From NCBI RefSeq assembly GCF_000364705.1, contig NZ_AQOH01000067.1, positions 1 through 64,000 on the forward strand: a DNA stretch of 64,000 nucleotides. Direction: 5' to 3'. Below the pieces are notes generated by a model. It did no database searches. It saw only the letters and a program-made list of their open reading frames with translations, and was not told where the DNA came from. The position numbers were made by a program, and so were the translations under genes. Positions 39,307 to 51,567 of this stretch are shown piece by piece. The stretch's first letter is position 1. The number at the start of each line of letters is the position of its first letter. This stretch comes from Pseudomonas fuscovaginae SE-1. Its GTDB lineage: Bacteria; Pseudomonadota; Gammaproteobacteria; Pseudomonadales; Pseudomonadaceae.

Positions 39307-40455
39307 TCAGCTACCGACATCCGGCACCTGGGGCAACGCCATGCCCTTGGGCCAGAGCATCCAGATATTGCCCTTCTGCTTCATGTCCCCCGCCAACTGC
39401 CCGGCGGCCTCGCCGGTGCCCCAGAACAGGTCGGCCCGGACCTCGCCGGCAATCGCCCCGCCGGTGTCCTGCGCGGCCACCGGCCGGACCAGCGGCGTGC
39501 CGTCCGGGCGGGTCGTCGACAGCCACAGCAAACTGCCCAGCGGAATCACCTTGCGATCCACCGCGACGCTGTAGCCGGCGGTCAGCGGTACATTCAGCGA
39601 GCCGCGCGGGCCTTCGTTGCTGTCCGGGTTGCGGGCGAAGAACACATAGCTGGGGTTGCTGGCCAGCAGTTGCGGAATGCGTGTCGGATGCGCCTTGGCC
39701 CAGGCACTGATGGTGCCCATGGTGACGTCTTCCTTCTTCAGCTCGCCCTGTTCCACCAGCCAGCGACCGATGGCCCTGTAGGGGTGGCCGTTCTGGTCGG
39801 CGTAGCCGATCCGCAGTTGCCGGCCGTCATCCAGGCGGATGCGTCCCGAGCCCTGGATCTGCAGGAACTGCAGGTCCATCGGGTCGGTCAGCCAGGCCAG
39901 CACCGGAGCCTTGACGCCCTGGGTGGCGATCAGCGCGGCGTCGTCATAGGGCTTGACCACCCTGCCTTCCAGTCGCCCGCGCAGGCGTTTGCCCTTGAGC
40001 TCCGGGTAGACGCTGTCCAACTGGACGATGATCAGGTCGTCCGGTACCCCGTAGACCGGCACCGTGGCCTTGTCCGTGCGGGTCAGGCTGCCGGAGTAGA
40101 CGGGTTCGTAATAGCCGGTGATCAGTCCGTCGGCACTGTTTTGTGCCGAGCGCAGTCCATAGACCTCGAGGTTCTGCTGAAGGAAACCACGAATGGCTGC
40201 GGGGTCGCTGGGCACATTGGCCGCGGCGGCACAGGTGGCCGCCCAGGTGGCGTCGTTCTTCAGCCGGGCACAGGCGCTGCGCCACGAGGCGAAGCCGGCC
40301 TGCAGGTCGGCGTCGGAAACGTTCGGCAGGGCTTTCCAGTCGGCCTTGACGTAGGTGGTCACCGGCGCATGGGGCTGGTTGTCCTTGCCATTGCAGCCAG
40401 CGAGCAGGGCCAGGGCGAGCAGGCCCCAGCCCAGGCGTTTATAGGTGGTATTCAT
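39307..40455 (-). CDS. mltA: membrane-bound lytic murein transglycosylase A
   Basis: MltA cleaves the glycan strands of peptidoglycan to form 1,6-anhydro ends, acting at the inner face of the outer membrane. The 382-residue lipoprotein has a lipobox LLAGC with lipidated C21, and the domain features ITGYYEPVYSGS, VYGVPDDLIIVQL and the catalytic Asp region VAAQDTGGAIAGEVRADLFWG near the C-terminus. ATG 40455 is chosen because it gives a proper lipoprotein signal; an upstream start would add 13 residues before it. Confidence 0.95.
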   Translation of the reverse strand: MNTTYKRLGWGLLALALLAGCNGKDNQPHAPVTTYVKADWKALPNVSDADLQAGFASWRSACARLKNDATWAATCAAAANVPSDPAAIRGFLQQNLEVYGLRSAQNSADGLITGYYEPVYSGSLTRTDKATVPVYGVPDDLIIVQLDSVYPELKGKRLRGRLEGRVVKPYDDAALIATQGVKAPVLAWLTDPMDLQFLQIQGSGRIRLDDGRQLRIGYADQNGHPYRAIGRWLVEQGELKKEDVTMGTISAWAKAHPTRIPQLLASNPSYVFFARNPDSNEGPRGSLNVPLTAGYSVAVDRKVIPLGSLLWLSTTRPDGTPLVRPVAAQDTGGAIAGEVRADLFWGTGEAAGQLAGDMKQKGNIWMLWPKGMALPQVPDVGS

Positions 40456-40601
40456 GAACCGGCGTATTCCTTGAGTGACTACCTGTTCAGTCATTGTTCA
40501 GGTAATCCATTCGTTTAGTGAGGTTATTGGTGGCGTGGCCTATTGGTCTTTGATCTTCAGGCGAGGATACTGGCCGCCGTCTCCCGTGACCTGATGCCAT
40601 C

Positions 40602-41051
40602 ATGACTATCAAGAAAATTTTCGTTGTATTGCTGGCTGGCCTGAGTCTTGCCGCCTGTGGCGGTATCGATCCGAACTCGCCACTGGGCCAGCGCAAGGCC
40701 ATTTTCAAGCAGATGCTCAAGACCAGCGAAGACCTGGGTGGCATGCTTCGAGGCCGAATTCCTTTCGACGGCCCGCGTTTCGCCGAGGGCGCGATCAAGC
40801 TGGACAGCCTGTCCCATGAGCCTTGGAAACACTTCCCGCAGGTCAAGGAAACGGAGCATACCAGCGCGAAGGCCGATGTCTGGCAAAAGCAGGCGCGTTT
40901 CCAGGAACTGGCGCGCTCGCTGGAGAGTGCCACCGGCGAGTTGCTGGTGGCCAGCAAGGTCCAACCCTACCAGGCCAGCCTGCTCAGGCCGGCGGTGGAG
41001 CGGGTCGAGGATGCCTGCGATGCCTGCCACAAGGAGTTTCGCGATCACTGA
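40602..41051 (+). CDS. lipoprotein cytochrome c'-like protein
   Basis: A 149-residue probable lipoprotein (lipobox LAAC, C19) ending in a single c-type heme motif, C139-D-A-C142-H143 in DACDACHKEFRDH. The C-terminal heme site after a four-helix-like stretch (QRKAIFKQMLKT near the start, VWQKQARFQELARSLE in the middle) is the layout of cytochrome c' and cytochrome c556. These bind NO or act as small electron carriers. Most c' proteins are soluble periplasmic; lipid anchoring here is unusual. It is divergent from mltA and has no redox partner next to it. Confidence 0.83.
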   Translation: MTIKKIFVVLLAGLSLAACGGIDPNSPLGQRKAIFKQMLKTSEDLGGMLRGRIPFDGPRFAEGAIKLDSLSHEPWKHFPQVKETEHTSAKADVWQKQARFQELARSLESATGELLVASKVQPYQASLLRPAVERVEDACDACHKEFRDH

Positions 41052-41070
41052 CTGAGTGGGGCGGGCCGGT

Positions 41071-41466
41071 CTACTTGTCCAACTCGTCCAGGGCGTCCTG
41101 CAACTCCTTGCGGGACTCGGCGAGCTTGTCCTTGCGCTTGTTGATCTTCTCCGGGTCGCCCTTTTTCATCGCCTTGTCGAGGTCGGCCTGACGGCGGCTG
41201 ACCTCGTGCCTGGCATCGAGCACCTTGTTCTCGCGCTCCTTTTTCAGCGAGGCGTCGGTGCAATGGGTGCTGACTTCCTCCAGCGCCTTCTCCAGAGCGG
41301 CCTGTTGCTCGCTGTTGCCCTGGGCCCTGGCGCTCTCGATCTGGTTGCTGATGGCCTGTCGCTTGGCGGCGCAGCCGGTCAGTTCGGGTTGTTCCTCGGC
41401 GGCCAGGAGCGGGGCGGCCATGACTGTGCACAGGGTGAAAGGCACCAGTGAAGAGGGAAGTTTCAT
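41071..41466 (-). CDS. DUF1090-family periplasmic protein
   Basis: A 131-residue exported protein with a signal peptide (about 1-22, ending in LLAA) and the DUF1090/YqjC pattern. Two cysteines 37 residues apart (GCAAKR...THC) flank a helical segment containing QGNSEQQAALEKALEEV, and a long charged helix follows (ENKVLDARHEVSRRQADLDKAMKKGDPEKINKRKDKLAESRKELQDALDELDK). Function unknown. ATG 41466 is used because GGAG precedes it at seven bases. It is convergent with the cytochrome c' gene. Confidence 0.87.
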   Translation of the reverse strand: MKLPSSLVPFTLCTVMAAPLLAAEEQPELTGCAAKRQAISNQIESARAQGNSEQQAALEKALEEVSTHCTDASLKKERENKVLDARHEVSRRQADLDKAMKKGDPEKINKRKDKLAESRKELQDALDELDK

Positions 41467-41562
41467 GAAAGGCTCCGTGCTGAAAAATATTGAAAGTGAC
41501 AATGAACAAATAAAAGCCGACTCGGTTGTACGAAAATCCCGATTCGGGTTGTAGCTTTTTCC

Positions 41563-43257
<1,695 letters not shown>

Positions 43258-43290
43258 TCAAAAACACAGCCTAGATCAGCTCCCGGCATT

Positions 43291-43319
43291 AAAAAGCCCC
43301 GCCGTGGCGGGGCTTTCTT
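43291..43319 (-). terminator. rho-independent terminator after the small periplasmic protein gene
   Basis: On the minus strand GCCCCGCC, a three-base loop and GGCGGGGC are followed by TTTTT. It ends the transcript of the gene at 43335-43718 before ligB begins. Confidence 0.88.
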
Positions 43320-43334
43320 ACGACATGTGTCGGC

Positions 43335-43718
43335 TTACTTGAACAGGCCGCCCAACGCCTTGATACCGGCATCGATCGCCTGCGCCTTGGGATCCTGGGG
43401 CGCCGCGGTATTGGTGATGGGCTGCTGGGAACTGGCCACGCCGCTGCAACTGGCGGTGATATGGTCCACGGCCATCTGCAGACCGTTGGCCTTGACGGTG
43501 TCCCCCTTGACCTTGGCGGCATAGATCTGTTTCTGCAGATCCTGCACCTGCTTGGGATTGCAACTGCCGGCGTCGGCGGTGTTGCCGGTGGTCTGTGTCG
43601 TGGAGCCACCGCCCAGCTGTGTCGCCAGGTTGGTAAGTGCACTCAGGTCGGCGGCCTGGGCTGGAAGGGTGAACAGGCCGAGCAGAACCGCGGTGGGCGC
43701 GAAAGCGGAAGTACGCAT
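43335..43718 (-). CDS. small periplasmic protein with paired cysteines, function unknown
   Basis: A 127-residue exported protein that I do not recognise. Its signal peptide covers about residues 1-23 (LLGLFTLPAQAAD). The mature part starts with a Gly, Ser and Thr-rich linker, then has two cysteines 38 residues apart, SCNPKQVQDLQKQIYAAKVKGD...ITASC, and a C-terminal KALGGLF. The cysteine spacing and the QI-A-GD/GN-L-A pattern resemble the neighbouring DUF1090 protein, so it may be a remote relative. GAGG lies before ATG 43718. It stands alone, with a terminator after it. Confidence 0.7.
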   Translation of the reverse strand: MRTSAFAPTAVLLGLFTLPAQAADLSALTNLATQLGGGSTTQTTGNTADAGSCNPKQVQDLQKQIYAAKVKGDTVKANGLQMAVDHITASCSGVASSQQPITNTAAPQDPKAQAIDAGIKALGGLFK

Positions 43719-43856
43719 GGCAAACCTCAATGTTCGATTGCCGACGCATCAGGAAGGTTCTCGAACAGGCGCCGTGCAATATCCAAGGGAGAAACAGGGT
43801 TCGAGAGGGCGAAATATAGGGAAACAGGTTTGTACAGGGAATGACCGGTGGTCATG

Positions 43857-43892
43857 AAAAAGCCCTTCATGGCAAACCATGAAGGGCTTTTG
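43857..43892 (-). terminator. rho-independent terminator after metK
   Basis: On the minus strand AAAAGCCCTTCATGG, a four-base loop and its complement CCATGAAGGGCTTTTT form a strong hairpin with a T tract, 17 bases downstream of the metK stop codon. Confidence 0.92.
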
Positions 43893-43908
43893 TGACGCAA
43901 CCGACAAA

Positions 43909-45099
<1,191 letters not shown>

Positions 45100-45118
45100 A
45101 TCGATGGTTTTCCTGAGT

Positions 45119-46114
45119 TTACCGATGTTGAGTGGCGCCAGTCGGTCCCTGAAAGTGGCGAACCTGAATCTGGAAACCATTACGTAAGCCTACATAGAGG
45201 CTGTCCCCGGGGACGAGCCCCGCAGCGATGGCCCAACGGGCCAGGTCTTCCTGTTCGAACCCCAGCCAGAGATCACCGCAGGCCTCCCTGGCCCAGCTCT
45301 GGTTGTGGCTGCATAACTCGGTTATCAGCAGGCTGCCGCCGGGTCGCAGCAACCCGGTCATCTGCTTCAAGGCTTCGGCCGGCGCGGCGAAATGGTGCAG
45401 GACCATGTTCAGGACCACGCAATCGGCCTGGATACTGTTGTTCTGCAATGCATCGGCCAGTTGCAGGCTGACATTAGTCAACGCCTCGCGTTCGCACAGT
45501 TGGCGGGCCAGCTCGAGCATGGCCGGGCTGTTGTCGAGCGCCGTGACCTGCTGGAAACGGCGCGCCAGCTCGGGCAGGAAGCCTCCGTCGCCGGGGCCGA
45601 TTTCCAGGGCGGTGGCGGCCGGCGCGAAGTTGAGCTTGTCGAGCAGCGCCAGGACGCTTTCGCGGTATTGCGCCAGGCCGGCGATCAGATCCTGCTGGGC
45701 GCGGAACTTTTCCGCGACCTTGGCGAAGAAATCCTGGCTGGCGGCGGCCCGTTGGCCGTGCACCTGGGTGATGCGGGCCTGCACCTCGACCGGCAGTTGC
45801 AGGGCGTCGACTTCGTCCAGCAGCGCGGCGTGCAGCCGGCCACCCGGCAATTCGGTGTGGGGCAGGGCGCGCCGATAGAAGATCGCATTACCTTCCCGGC
45901 GGGTCGCCACCAGCCCGGCCTGGGCCAGCACCTTGAGGTGGTGGCTCATGCCCGACTGACCGATGGCAAAGATCTGCGCCAGCTCCAGCACGCCGAACGA
46001 GTCGTTGGCCAGTGCCCGCAATACGTTGAGCCGCAACGGATCACCGCCGGCCTTGCACAGGGCGGACAGCTCGTCGCAGCGATCATGAAGCAGGGCGGGC
46101 GCAGGTAGGTTCAT
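45119..46114 (-). CDS. ArsR-type regulator fused to a methyltransferase domain (SahR-like)
   Basis: A 331-residue fusion. Residues 15-85 are an ArsR winged helix ([37 protein letters not shown]) without the cysteine-rich metal site of true ArsR. About 155-320 form a class I methyltransferase with motif [16 protein letters not shown] (169-183) and [16 protein letters not shown]. Regulators of this type, described as SahR, sense S-adenosyl compounds and control SAM-cycle genes. Here the gene precedes metK by 19 bases and its upstream region holds a 28-base palindrome, consistent with self-regulation. Assignment as SahR is inferred from architecture and context. Confidence 0.85.
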   Translation of the reverse strand: MNLPAPALLHDRCDELSALCKAGGDPLRLNVLRALANDSFGVLELAQIFAIGQSGMSHHLKVLAQAGLVATRREGNAIFYRRALPHTELPGGRLHAALLDEVDALQLPVEVQARITQVHGQRAAASQDFFAKVAEKFRAQQDLIAGLAQYRESVLALLDKLNFAPAATALEIGPGDGGFLPELARRFQQVTALDNSPAMLELARQLCEREALTNVSLQLADALQNNSIQADCVVLNMVLHHFAAPAEALKQMTGLLRPGGSLLITELCSHNQSWAREACGDLWLGFEQEDLARWAIAAGLVPGDSLYVGLRNGFQIQVRHFQGPTGATQHR

Positions 46115-46153
46115 AAGGCCAGCAGTCTAGTCAGCGTCACGGCACCCCGCAAG

Positions 46154-46181
46154 TTCAATATCAAAAACTTTTGATATTGAA
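46154..46181. promoter_or_regulatory. candidate operator, 28-base AT-rich palindrome
   Basis: TTCAATATCAAAA (46154-46166), two central bases and TTTTGATATTGAA (46169-46181) are perfect reverse complements. The site sits 40 bases upstream of the ArsR-methyltransferase start codon in the intergenic region shared with the divergent tkt gene. It is strikingly AT-rich in a high-GC genome and is a likely binding site for that regulator. Confidence 0.72.
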
Positions 46182-46348
46182 TGATAAATGGCACTTTCGC
46201 GTTTTCCCGTTGCTCTACAGACGATGCGCGGAAAGGATTCATCAGCACGATGCGCAATTATCGGCGGGAAAAACGCGGTCGAACGACTATCTGTCATTGC
46301 CCCGAAGGCTCTCCCTGAGGGAAAATACACGCCTTTTTTCCGTTTCGT

Positions 46349-46360
46349 TTCAATATCAAA
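46349..46360. promoter_or_regulatory. half-copy of the palindrome before tkt
   Basis: TTCAATATCAAA repeats 12 bases of the left arm of the palindrome at 46154 and ends 16 bases before the tkt ATG, just before its AGGAGA. It could extend regulation to tkt, or it could be chance in a weakly AT-rich leader. Confidence 0.45.
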
Positions 46361-46376
46361 TCCCAGGAGATCAGCG

Positions 46377-48374
46377 ATGCCCAGCCGTCGTGAGCGTGCC
46401 AACGCCATTCGTGCCCTCAGCATGGATGCCGTGCAAAAAGCCAACAGCGGCCATCCCGGTGCCCCCATGGGTATGGCGGATATTGCCGAAGTACTGTGGC
46501 GTGACTACCTGAAACACAACCCGAGCAACCCGTCCTTCGCCGATCGCGACCGGTTCGTCCTGTCCAACGGCCACGGCTCGATGCTGATCTATTCGCTGCT
46601 GCACCTGACCGGCTACGACCTGTCGATCGACGACCTGAAGAACTTCCGTCAGTTGCACAGCCGTACCCCGGGCCACCCGGAGTTCGGCTACACCCCAGGC
46701 GTGGAAACCACCACCGGTCCGCTCGGCCAGGGCCTGGCGAACGCCGTCGGTTTCGCCCTGGCGGAAAAGGTCCTGGGGGCACAGTTCAACCGTCCCGGCC
46801 ACAACATCGTCGACCATCACACCTATGTGTTCCTGGGTGACGGTTGCATGATGGAAGGCATTTCCCACGAAGTCGCCTCCCTGGCCGGCACCCTGGGCCT
46901 GGGCAAGCTGATCGCCTTCTACGACGACAACGGCATCTCCATCGACGGCGAAGTCGAAGGCTGGTTCACCGACGACACGCCGAAGCGTTTCGAATCCTAC
47001 AACTGGCAGGTGATCCGCAACGTCGACGGTCACGATCCGGAAGAGATCAAGACCGCCATCGAGACCGCCCGCAAGAGCGAGCAGCCGACCCTGATCTGCT
47101 GCAAGACCACCATCGGCTTCGGTTCGCCGAACAAGCAGGGCAAGGAAGATTGCCACGGCGCCCCGCTGGGTGACGCGGAAATCGCCCTGACCCGCGCGGC
47201 GCTGAAGTGGAACCACGGCCCGTTCGAAATCCCGGCCGACATCTATGCCGAGTGGGACGCCAAGGAAGCCGGTCGTGCCGTCGAGGCCGAGTGGGACCAG
47301 CGTTTCGCCGCCTATTGCGCCGCTTTCCCGACCGAAGCCAAGGAGCTGGCGCGTCGCCTGAGCGGCGAACTGCCGGCCGACTTCTCGGAAAAAGCCTCGG
47401 CCTACATCGCCGAAGTCGCGGCCAAGGGCGAAACCATCGCCAGCCGCAAGGCCAGCCAGAACACCCTGAACGCCTTCGGCCCGCTGCTGCCCGAGTTCCT
47501 CGGTGGCTCGGCCGACCTCGCCGGCTCCAACCTCACCCTGTGGAAAGGTTGCAAGGGCGTCAGCGCTGAAGATGCCAGTGGCAACTACATGTATTACGGC
47601 GTACGCGAATTCGGCATGACCGCAATCATGAATGGCGTGGCCCTGCACGGCGGTCTGGTGCCGTACGGCGCGACCTTCCTGATGTTCATGGAATACGCCC
47701 GCAACGCTGTGCGCATGTCGGCCCTGATGAAGCAGCGCGTGATCCATGTCTACACCCACGACTCCATCGGTCTGGGCGAAGACGGTCCGACCCACCAGCC
47801 GATCGAGCAACTGGCGAGCCTGCGGACCACGCCGAACCTCGATACCTGGCGTCCTGCCGACGCGGTGGAATCCGCCGTGGCCTGGAAGCACGCGATCGAG
47901 CGCAAGGACGGCCCTTCGGCGCTGATCTTCTCCCGCCAGAACCTGCAGCACCAGGTACGTGATGCCGTGCAGATCGACAACATCAGCCGTGGTGGCTACG
48001 TCCTCAAGGATTGCGCTGGCGAGCCCGAGCTGATCCTGATCGCCACCGGTTCGGAAGTCGGCCTGGCGGTACAGGCATTCGACAAGCTGACCGAGCAGGG
48101 CCGCAAGGTCCGCGTGGTGTCCATGCCATGCACCAGCCTGTTCGATGCCCAGGACGCCAGCTACAAGCAGGCGGTCCTGCCGCTGGAAGTCGGCGCGCGT
48201 ATCGCCATCGAGGCGGCACATGCCGACTACTGGTACAAGTACGTGGGCCTGGAAGGCCGCGTCATCGGCATGACCACTTATGGTGAGTCGGCGCCGGCGG
48301 CAGCGCTGTTCGAAGAGTTCGGCTTCACCCTGGAAAACATCCTGGGTCAGGCCGAGGAACTGCTGGAAGACTGA
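46377..48374 (+). CDS. tkt: transketolase
   Basis: Transketolase moves two-carbon ketol units between sugar phosphates in the pentose phosphate pathway, using thiamine diphosphate. The 665-residue protein shows [12 protein letters not shown] near the N-terminus, the cofactor motif [33 protein letters not shown] and the transketolase segment [22 protein letters not shown] 46377 is chosen because AGGAGA lies 7-12 bases upstream and homology starts [22 protein letters not shown]. It produces erythrose 4-phosphate, the substrate of the next gene, epd. Confidence 0.97.
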   Translation: MPSRRERANAIRALSMDAVQKANSGHPGAPMGMADIAEVLWRDYLKHNPSNPSFADRDRFVLSNGHGSMLIYSLLHLTGYDLSIDDLKNFRQLHSRTPGHPEFGYTPGVETTTGPLGQGLANAVGFALAEKVLGAQFNRPGHNIVDHHTYVFLGDGCMMEGISHEVASLAGTLGLGKLIAFYDDNGISIDGEVEGWFTDDTPKRFESYNWQVIRNVDGHDPEEIKTAIETARKSEQPTLICCKTTIGFGSPNKQGKEDCHGAPLGDAEIALTRAALKWNHGPFEIPADIYAEWDAKEAGRAVEAEWDQRFAAYCAAFPTEAKELARRLSGELPADFSEKASAYIAEVAAKGETIASRKASQNTLNAFGPLLPEFLGGSADLAGSNLTLWKGCKGVSAEDASGNYMYYGVREFGMTAIMNGVALHGGLVPYGATFLMFMEYARNAVRMSALMKQRVIHVYTHDSIGLGEDGPTHQPIEQLASLRTTPNLDTWRPADAVESAVAWKHAIERKDGPSALIFSRQNLQHQVRDAVQIDNISRGGYVLKDCAGEPELILIATGSEVGLAVQAFDKLTEQGRKVRVVSMPCTSLFDAQDASYKQAVLPLEVGARIAIEAAHADYWYKYVGLEGRVIGMTTYGESAPAAALFEEFGFTLENILGQAEELLED

Positions 48375-48407
48375 GGCCGGTGACAGGCCGGGTGTCCGGG
48401 CCGGTCT

Positions 48408-48499
48408 CTTCGCGGGCAAGCCCTGCTCCTACAGGCTGTTTGTCGTACATGGGTTCCATGTGCGACCGCCTATTGTAGGAGCGGGGCTTGCCCGCGAAG
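48408..48499. repeat. REP doublet (REPIN) between tkt and epd
   Basis: Left arm 48408-48433 and right arm 48474-48499 are reverse complements at 25 of 26 bases (core GGGCAAGCCC/GGGCTTGCCC). The 40-base spacer holds GTACAT and GTGCGAC, which are nearly the same as in the doublet at 58665-58756, so both belong to one family. The structure would fold as a hairpin in RNA after tkt. Confidence 0.88.
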
Positions 48500-48606
48500 G
48501 CGGCAGCCCAGGCACCGCCCATCTAGCAGGTTCACAGACAGTCCCGTTTTCACAGAACCCATGCCCCGGCATGGGTTCTTGATGTTCAAGCTCCGGCGAG
48601 ATCCCC

Positions 48607-49656
48607 ATGCCTCAACCGCGTCCCTACAGAGTTGCCCTCAACGGCTATGGCCGTATCGGTCGTTGTGTCCTGCGTGCGCTGTTCGAGCGGGGCGACCGGG
48701 CCGGGCTGGAAATCGTCGCCCTCAACGATCTGGCCGACATGGCCAGCGTTGAATACCTGACACGTTTCGACTCCACTCACGGCCGCTTCCCCGGCGAAGT
48801 GCGGGTCGAGGACGATTGTCTGCATATCAATGGCCGCTGCGTGAAGGTCCTGCGCAGCGCCAACCCGGAAGACATCGATTGGGCTGCCCTCGACGTCGAC
48901 CTGGTGCTGGAGTGCTCCGGCGCCTACCACACCCGCGAAGACGGCCAGCGCTTTCTCGCGGCCGGCGCGCCACGGGTGCTGTTCTCCCAGCCGATGGCCA
49001 GCGAGGCCGCGGTTGACGCCACCATCGTCTATGGGGTCAACCAGGATTGCCTGACCGGCGACGAACTGCTGGTGTCCAACGCCTCCTGCACCACCAATTG
49101 CAGCGTGCCTTTGCTGCGCCTGCTGGATCAGGCGATCGGCCTGGAACACGTGTCGATCACCACCATCCACTCGGCGATGAACGACCAGCCGCTGATCGAC
49201 GCCTACCACGCCGAGGACCTGCGGCGTACGCGCTCGGCCTTCCAGTCGATCATTCCGGTGTCCACCGGCCTGGCGCGTGGTATCGAGCGACTGCTGCCGG
49301 AACTTGCCGGCCGAATCCAGGCCAAAGCGGTACGGGTGCCGACCGTGAACGTGTCCTGTCTCGACATCACGATGCAGACCGTCAGCGACACCGATGCCGT
49401 GGAGGTCAACCGGATCCTGCGCGAAGCCGCCACCCGCGGTCCGCTCAAGGGCCTGCTGGCCTATACCGAGCTGCCCCACGCCAGCTGCGATTTCAACCAT
49501 GACCCTCATTCGGCGATTGTCGATGCGAGTCAGACCCGCGTTGCCGGCCCGAGGCTGGTCAACGTGCTGGCCTGGTTCGACAACGAATGGGGTTTTGCCA
49601 ACCGAATGATCGACGTTGCAGGGCATTACCTGAACGTTGTCCACCAAAAACCGTAA
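48607..49656 (+). CDS. epd: D-erythrose-4-phosphate dehydrogenase
   Basis: Epd oxidises erythrose 4-phosphate to 4-phosphoerythronate for pyridoxal phosphate synthesis, with NAD. The 349-residue protein is a GAPDH homologue with the cofactor loop [17 protein letters not shown] near residue 10 and catalytic C161 in [13 protein letters not shown]. Neighbouring pgk and the tkt-epd-pgk-fba order favour Epd over a glycolytic GAPDH; enzymatic specificity cannot be fully set from sequence. It lies after a REP doublet and 17 bases before pgk. Confidence 0.9.
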   Translation: MPQPRPYRVALNGYGRIGRCVLRALFERGDRAGLEIVALNDLADMASVEYLTRFDSTHGRFPGEVRVEDDCLHINGRCVKVLRSANPEDIDWAALDVDLVLECSGAYHTREDGQRFLAAGAPRVLFSQPMASEAAVDATIVYGVNQDCLTGDELLVSNASCTTNCSVPLLRLLDQAIGLEHVSITTIHSAMNDQPLIDAYHAEDLRRTRSAFQSIIPVSTGLARGIERLLPELAGRIQAKAVRVPTVNVSCLDITMQTVSDTDAVEVNRILREAATRGPLKGLLAYTELPHASCDFNHDPHSAIVDASQTRVAGPRLVNVLAWFDNEWGFANRMIDVAGHYLNVVHQKP

Positions 49657-49673
49657 ACCAGAGATTGCGACCC

Positions 49674-50837
49674 ATGACCGTGTTGAAGATGACCGACCTC
49701 GATCTGCAAGGTAAGCGCGTACTGATCCGCGAAGACCTCAACGTCCCCGTCAAGGACGGTGTTGTCACCAGCGATGCGCGTATCCTGGCTTCGCTGCCGA
49801 CCATCAAGCTGGCCTTGGAAAAAGGCGCGGCAGTCATGATCTGCTCGCACCTGGGCCGTCCGACCGAGGGCGAGTTCTCGGCCGAGAACAGCCTGAAACC
49901 GGTGGCCGACTACCTGAGCAAGGCGCTGGGCCGCGAAGTGCCGCTGGTGGCCGACTACCTGGATGGCGTCGACGTCAAGGCCGGTGACCTCGTGCTGTTC
50001 GAGAACGTGCGCTTCAACAAGGGCGAGAAAAAGAACGCCGATGAGCTGGCGCAGAAGTACGCCGCCCTGTGCGACGTATTCGTGATGGACGCCTTCGGCA
50101 CCGCGCACCGTGCCGAGGGTTCCACCCATGGCGTGGCCAGGTTCGCCAAGGTCGCCGCGGCGGGCCCGCTGCTGGCTGCCGAACTGGACGCACTGGGCAA
50201 GGCGCTGGGCGCGCCGGCCAAGCCAATGGCGGCGATCGTCGCCGGCTCCAAGGTGTCGACCAAGCTCGACGTACTCAACAGCCTGAGCCAGATCTGCGAC
50301 CAGTTGATCGTCGGTGGCGGCATCGCCAACACCTTTCTGGCCGCTGCCGGCCACCCGGTCGGCAAGTCGCTGTACGAGCCCGACCTGCTGGACACCGCCC
50401 GTGCCATCGCCGCCAAGGTCAGCGTCCCACTGCCAGTGGACGTGGTGGTTGCCAAGGAGTTCGCCGAGAGCGCAGCGGCTACCGTCAAGCTGATCGCCGA
50501 CGTGGCCGCCGATGACATGATCCTCGACATCGGCCCGCAGACCGCCGCCCAGTTCGCCGAGCTGCTGAAGTCGTCGCAGACCATCCTTTGGAACGGCCCG
50601 GTCGGTGTGTTCGAGTTCGACCAGTTCGGTAACGGCACCAAGGTGCTGGCCCAGGCCATCGCCGAGAGCGCCGCGTTCTCCATCGCCGGTGGTGGCGACA
50701 CCCTGGCTGCCATCGACAAGTACGGCGTTGCCGCGGATATCTCCTACATTTCTACCGGTGGTGGCGCTTTCCTCGAGTTCGTCGAAGGCAAGGTGCTGCC
50801 GGCCGTGGAAGTGCTGGAAAGCCGCGCCAGGGCCTGA
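49674..50837 (+). CDS. pgk: phosphoglycerate kinase
   Basis: Pgk transfers phosphate between 1,3-bisphosphoglycerate and ADP. The 387-residue enzyme has the N-terminal substrate block [32 protein letters not shown] and the C-terminal nucleotide site [17 protein letters not shown] and [16 protein letters not shown] 49674 is taken from homology ([24 protein letters not shown]); an earlier start would run through epd out of frame. It is spaced 17 bases from epd. Confidence 0.97.
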   Translation: MTVLKMTDLDLQGKRVLIREDLNVPVKDGVVTSDARILASLPTIKLALEKGAAVMICSHLGRPTEGEFSAENSLKPVADYLSKALGREVPLVADYLDGVDVKAGDLVLFENVRFNKGEKKNADELAQKYAALCDVFVMDAFGTAHRAEGSTHGVARFAKVAAAGPLLAAELDALGKALGAPAKPMAAIVAGSKVSTKLDVLNSLSQICDQLIVGGGIANTFLAAAGHPVGKSLYEPDLLDTARAIAAKVSVPLPVDVVVAKEFAESAAATVKLIADVAADDMILDIGPQTAAQFAELLKSSQTILWNGPVGVFEFDQFGNGTKVLAQAIAESAAFSIAGGGDTLAAIDKYGVAADISYISTGGGAFLEFVEGKVLPAVEVLESRARA

Positions 50838-50869
50838 GCTGGGGCCGACCGTTGAAAGGGAGTCTTCAT

Positions 50870-51094
50870 ATGGTCAAGCCGCTCGCGCTGTGGTTTGCCG
50901 CCGCCGCGCTGGCCGGATGTGCCGGCCAGGCTGCGCTCGAGCCGGCGGGGCCTGCCTCCGAACCGGCCGGCAAGGGTTGCCACCAGGCCGACTGGCAGGC
51001 GGAAACCGCGCCGCTGTTGAACAAGCGCCTGGGCCCCGAGGGCCTGGAGAAATACGACACCCCGTCCCCGGCTCGGGAACAGGGTTGCCCCTGA
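50870..51094 (+). CDS. small lipoprotein, function unknown
   Basis: A 74-residue predicted lipoprotein (lipobox ALAGC, C17). The mature part has a Pro/Ala-rich stretch followed by KGCHQADWQAETAPLLNKRLGPEGLEKYDT and a terminal Cys; two further cysteines may form a disulfide. AAAGGGAG precedes ATG 50870. It lies between pgk and another small lipoprotein gene on the same strand, and its role in that context is unclear. I do not recognise a family. Confidence 0.7.
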   Translation: MVKPLALWFAAAALAGCAGQAALEPAGPASEPAGKGCHQADWQAETAPLLNKRLGPEGLEKYDTPSPAREQGCP

Positions 51095-51152
51095 CGGGTC
51101 TGATTCATCACATGCAGCACTGGCGGCCTGGGTCGCCAGTCGAGGAACCGGC

Positions 51153-51488
51153 ATGAAAGGCTTTATCGCCCTGGCTTCATTGGCACTGCTCGGCGGTTGC
51201 ACCGCCTTCAATCTGTCGTCGAAACCGGCGACCGACAACTGGACCCGCTGGGTTTGCGACAGCCAGACCGAAGTGCTCTGGCGTTACACCGACAGCAGCC
51301 AGCAGGAGGTCGACGTACGCCTCGGCGGCGGCGACCAGGTCTATCGCCTCAAGCCGGAAGTCGGCGCCGTCGACAGCGGTGTGCTGTACAGCGACAACAT
51401 GTTGGCGTTTCACAAAAAAGGTGAGGAAGGCCTGGTCTACTGGGTCGCCACCAATGATCTGATCGGTCGTGCCTGCAAGGCGCCCTGA
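51153..51488 (+). CDS. MliC-family lysozyme inhibitor lipoprotein
   Basis: A 111-residue lipoprotein (lipobox LLGGC, C16) with an MliC domain. The family pattern of WVCDSQTEVLWRYTDSSQQEVDVRLGGGDQVYRLKPE and SGVLYSDNMLAFHKKGEEGLVYW is clear, with two cysteines (about 35 and 108) that would form a disulfide. MliC proteins inhibit c-type lysozyme in the periplasm. It lies between pgk and fba; this placement recurs in Pseudomonas but its functional reason is not obvious. Confidence 0.88.
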   Translation: MKGFIALASLALLGGCTAFNLSSKPATDNWTRWVCDSQTEVLWRYTDSSQQEVDVRLGGGDQVYRLKPEVGAVDSGVLYSDNMLAFHKKGEEGLVYWVATNDLIGRACKAP

Positions 51489-51567
51489 TCCGCAATGACT
51501 TGAATAGCGGCCGCCGCTACGGCAGGCTTGCACGATTAACGACCCTCGTCCGGGAGAGAGATACACA

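Noticed and set aside
46371-48419. Long antisense frame over tkt
   Set aside because: Same reason: it is the reverse of a strongly biased gene, with a Gly, Val and Gln-rich product and no known motif.
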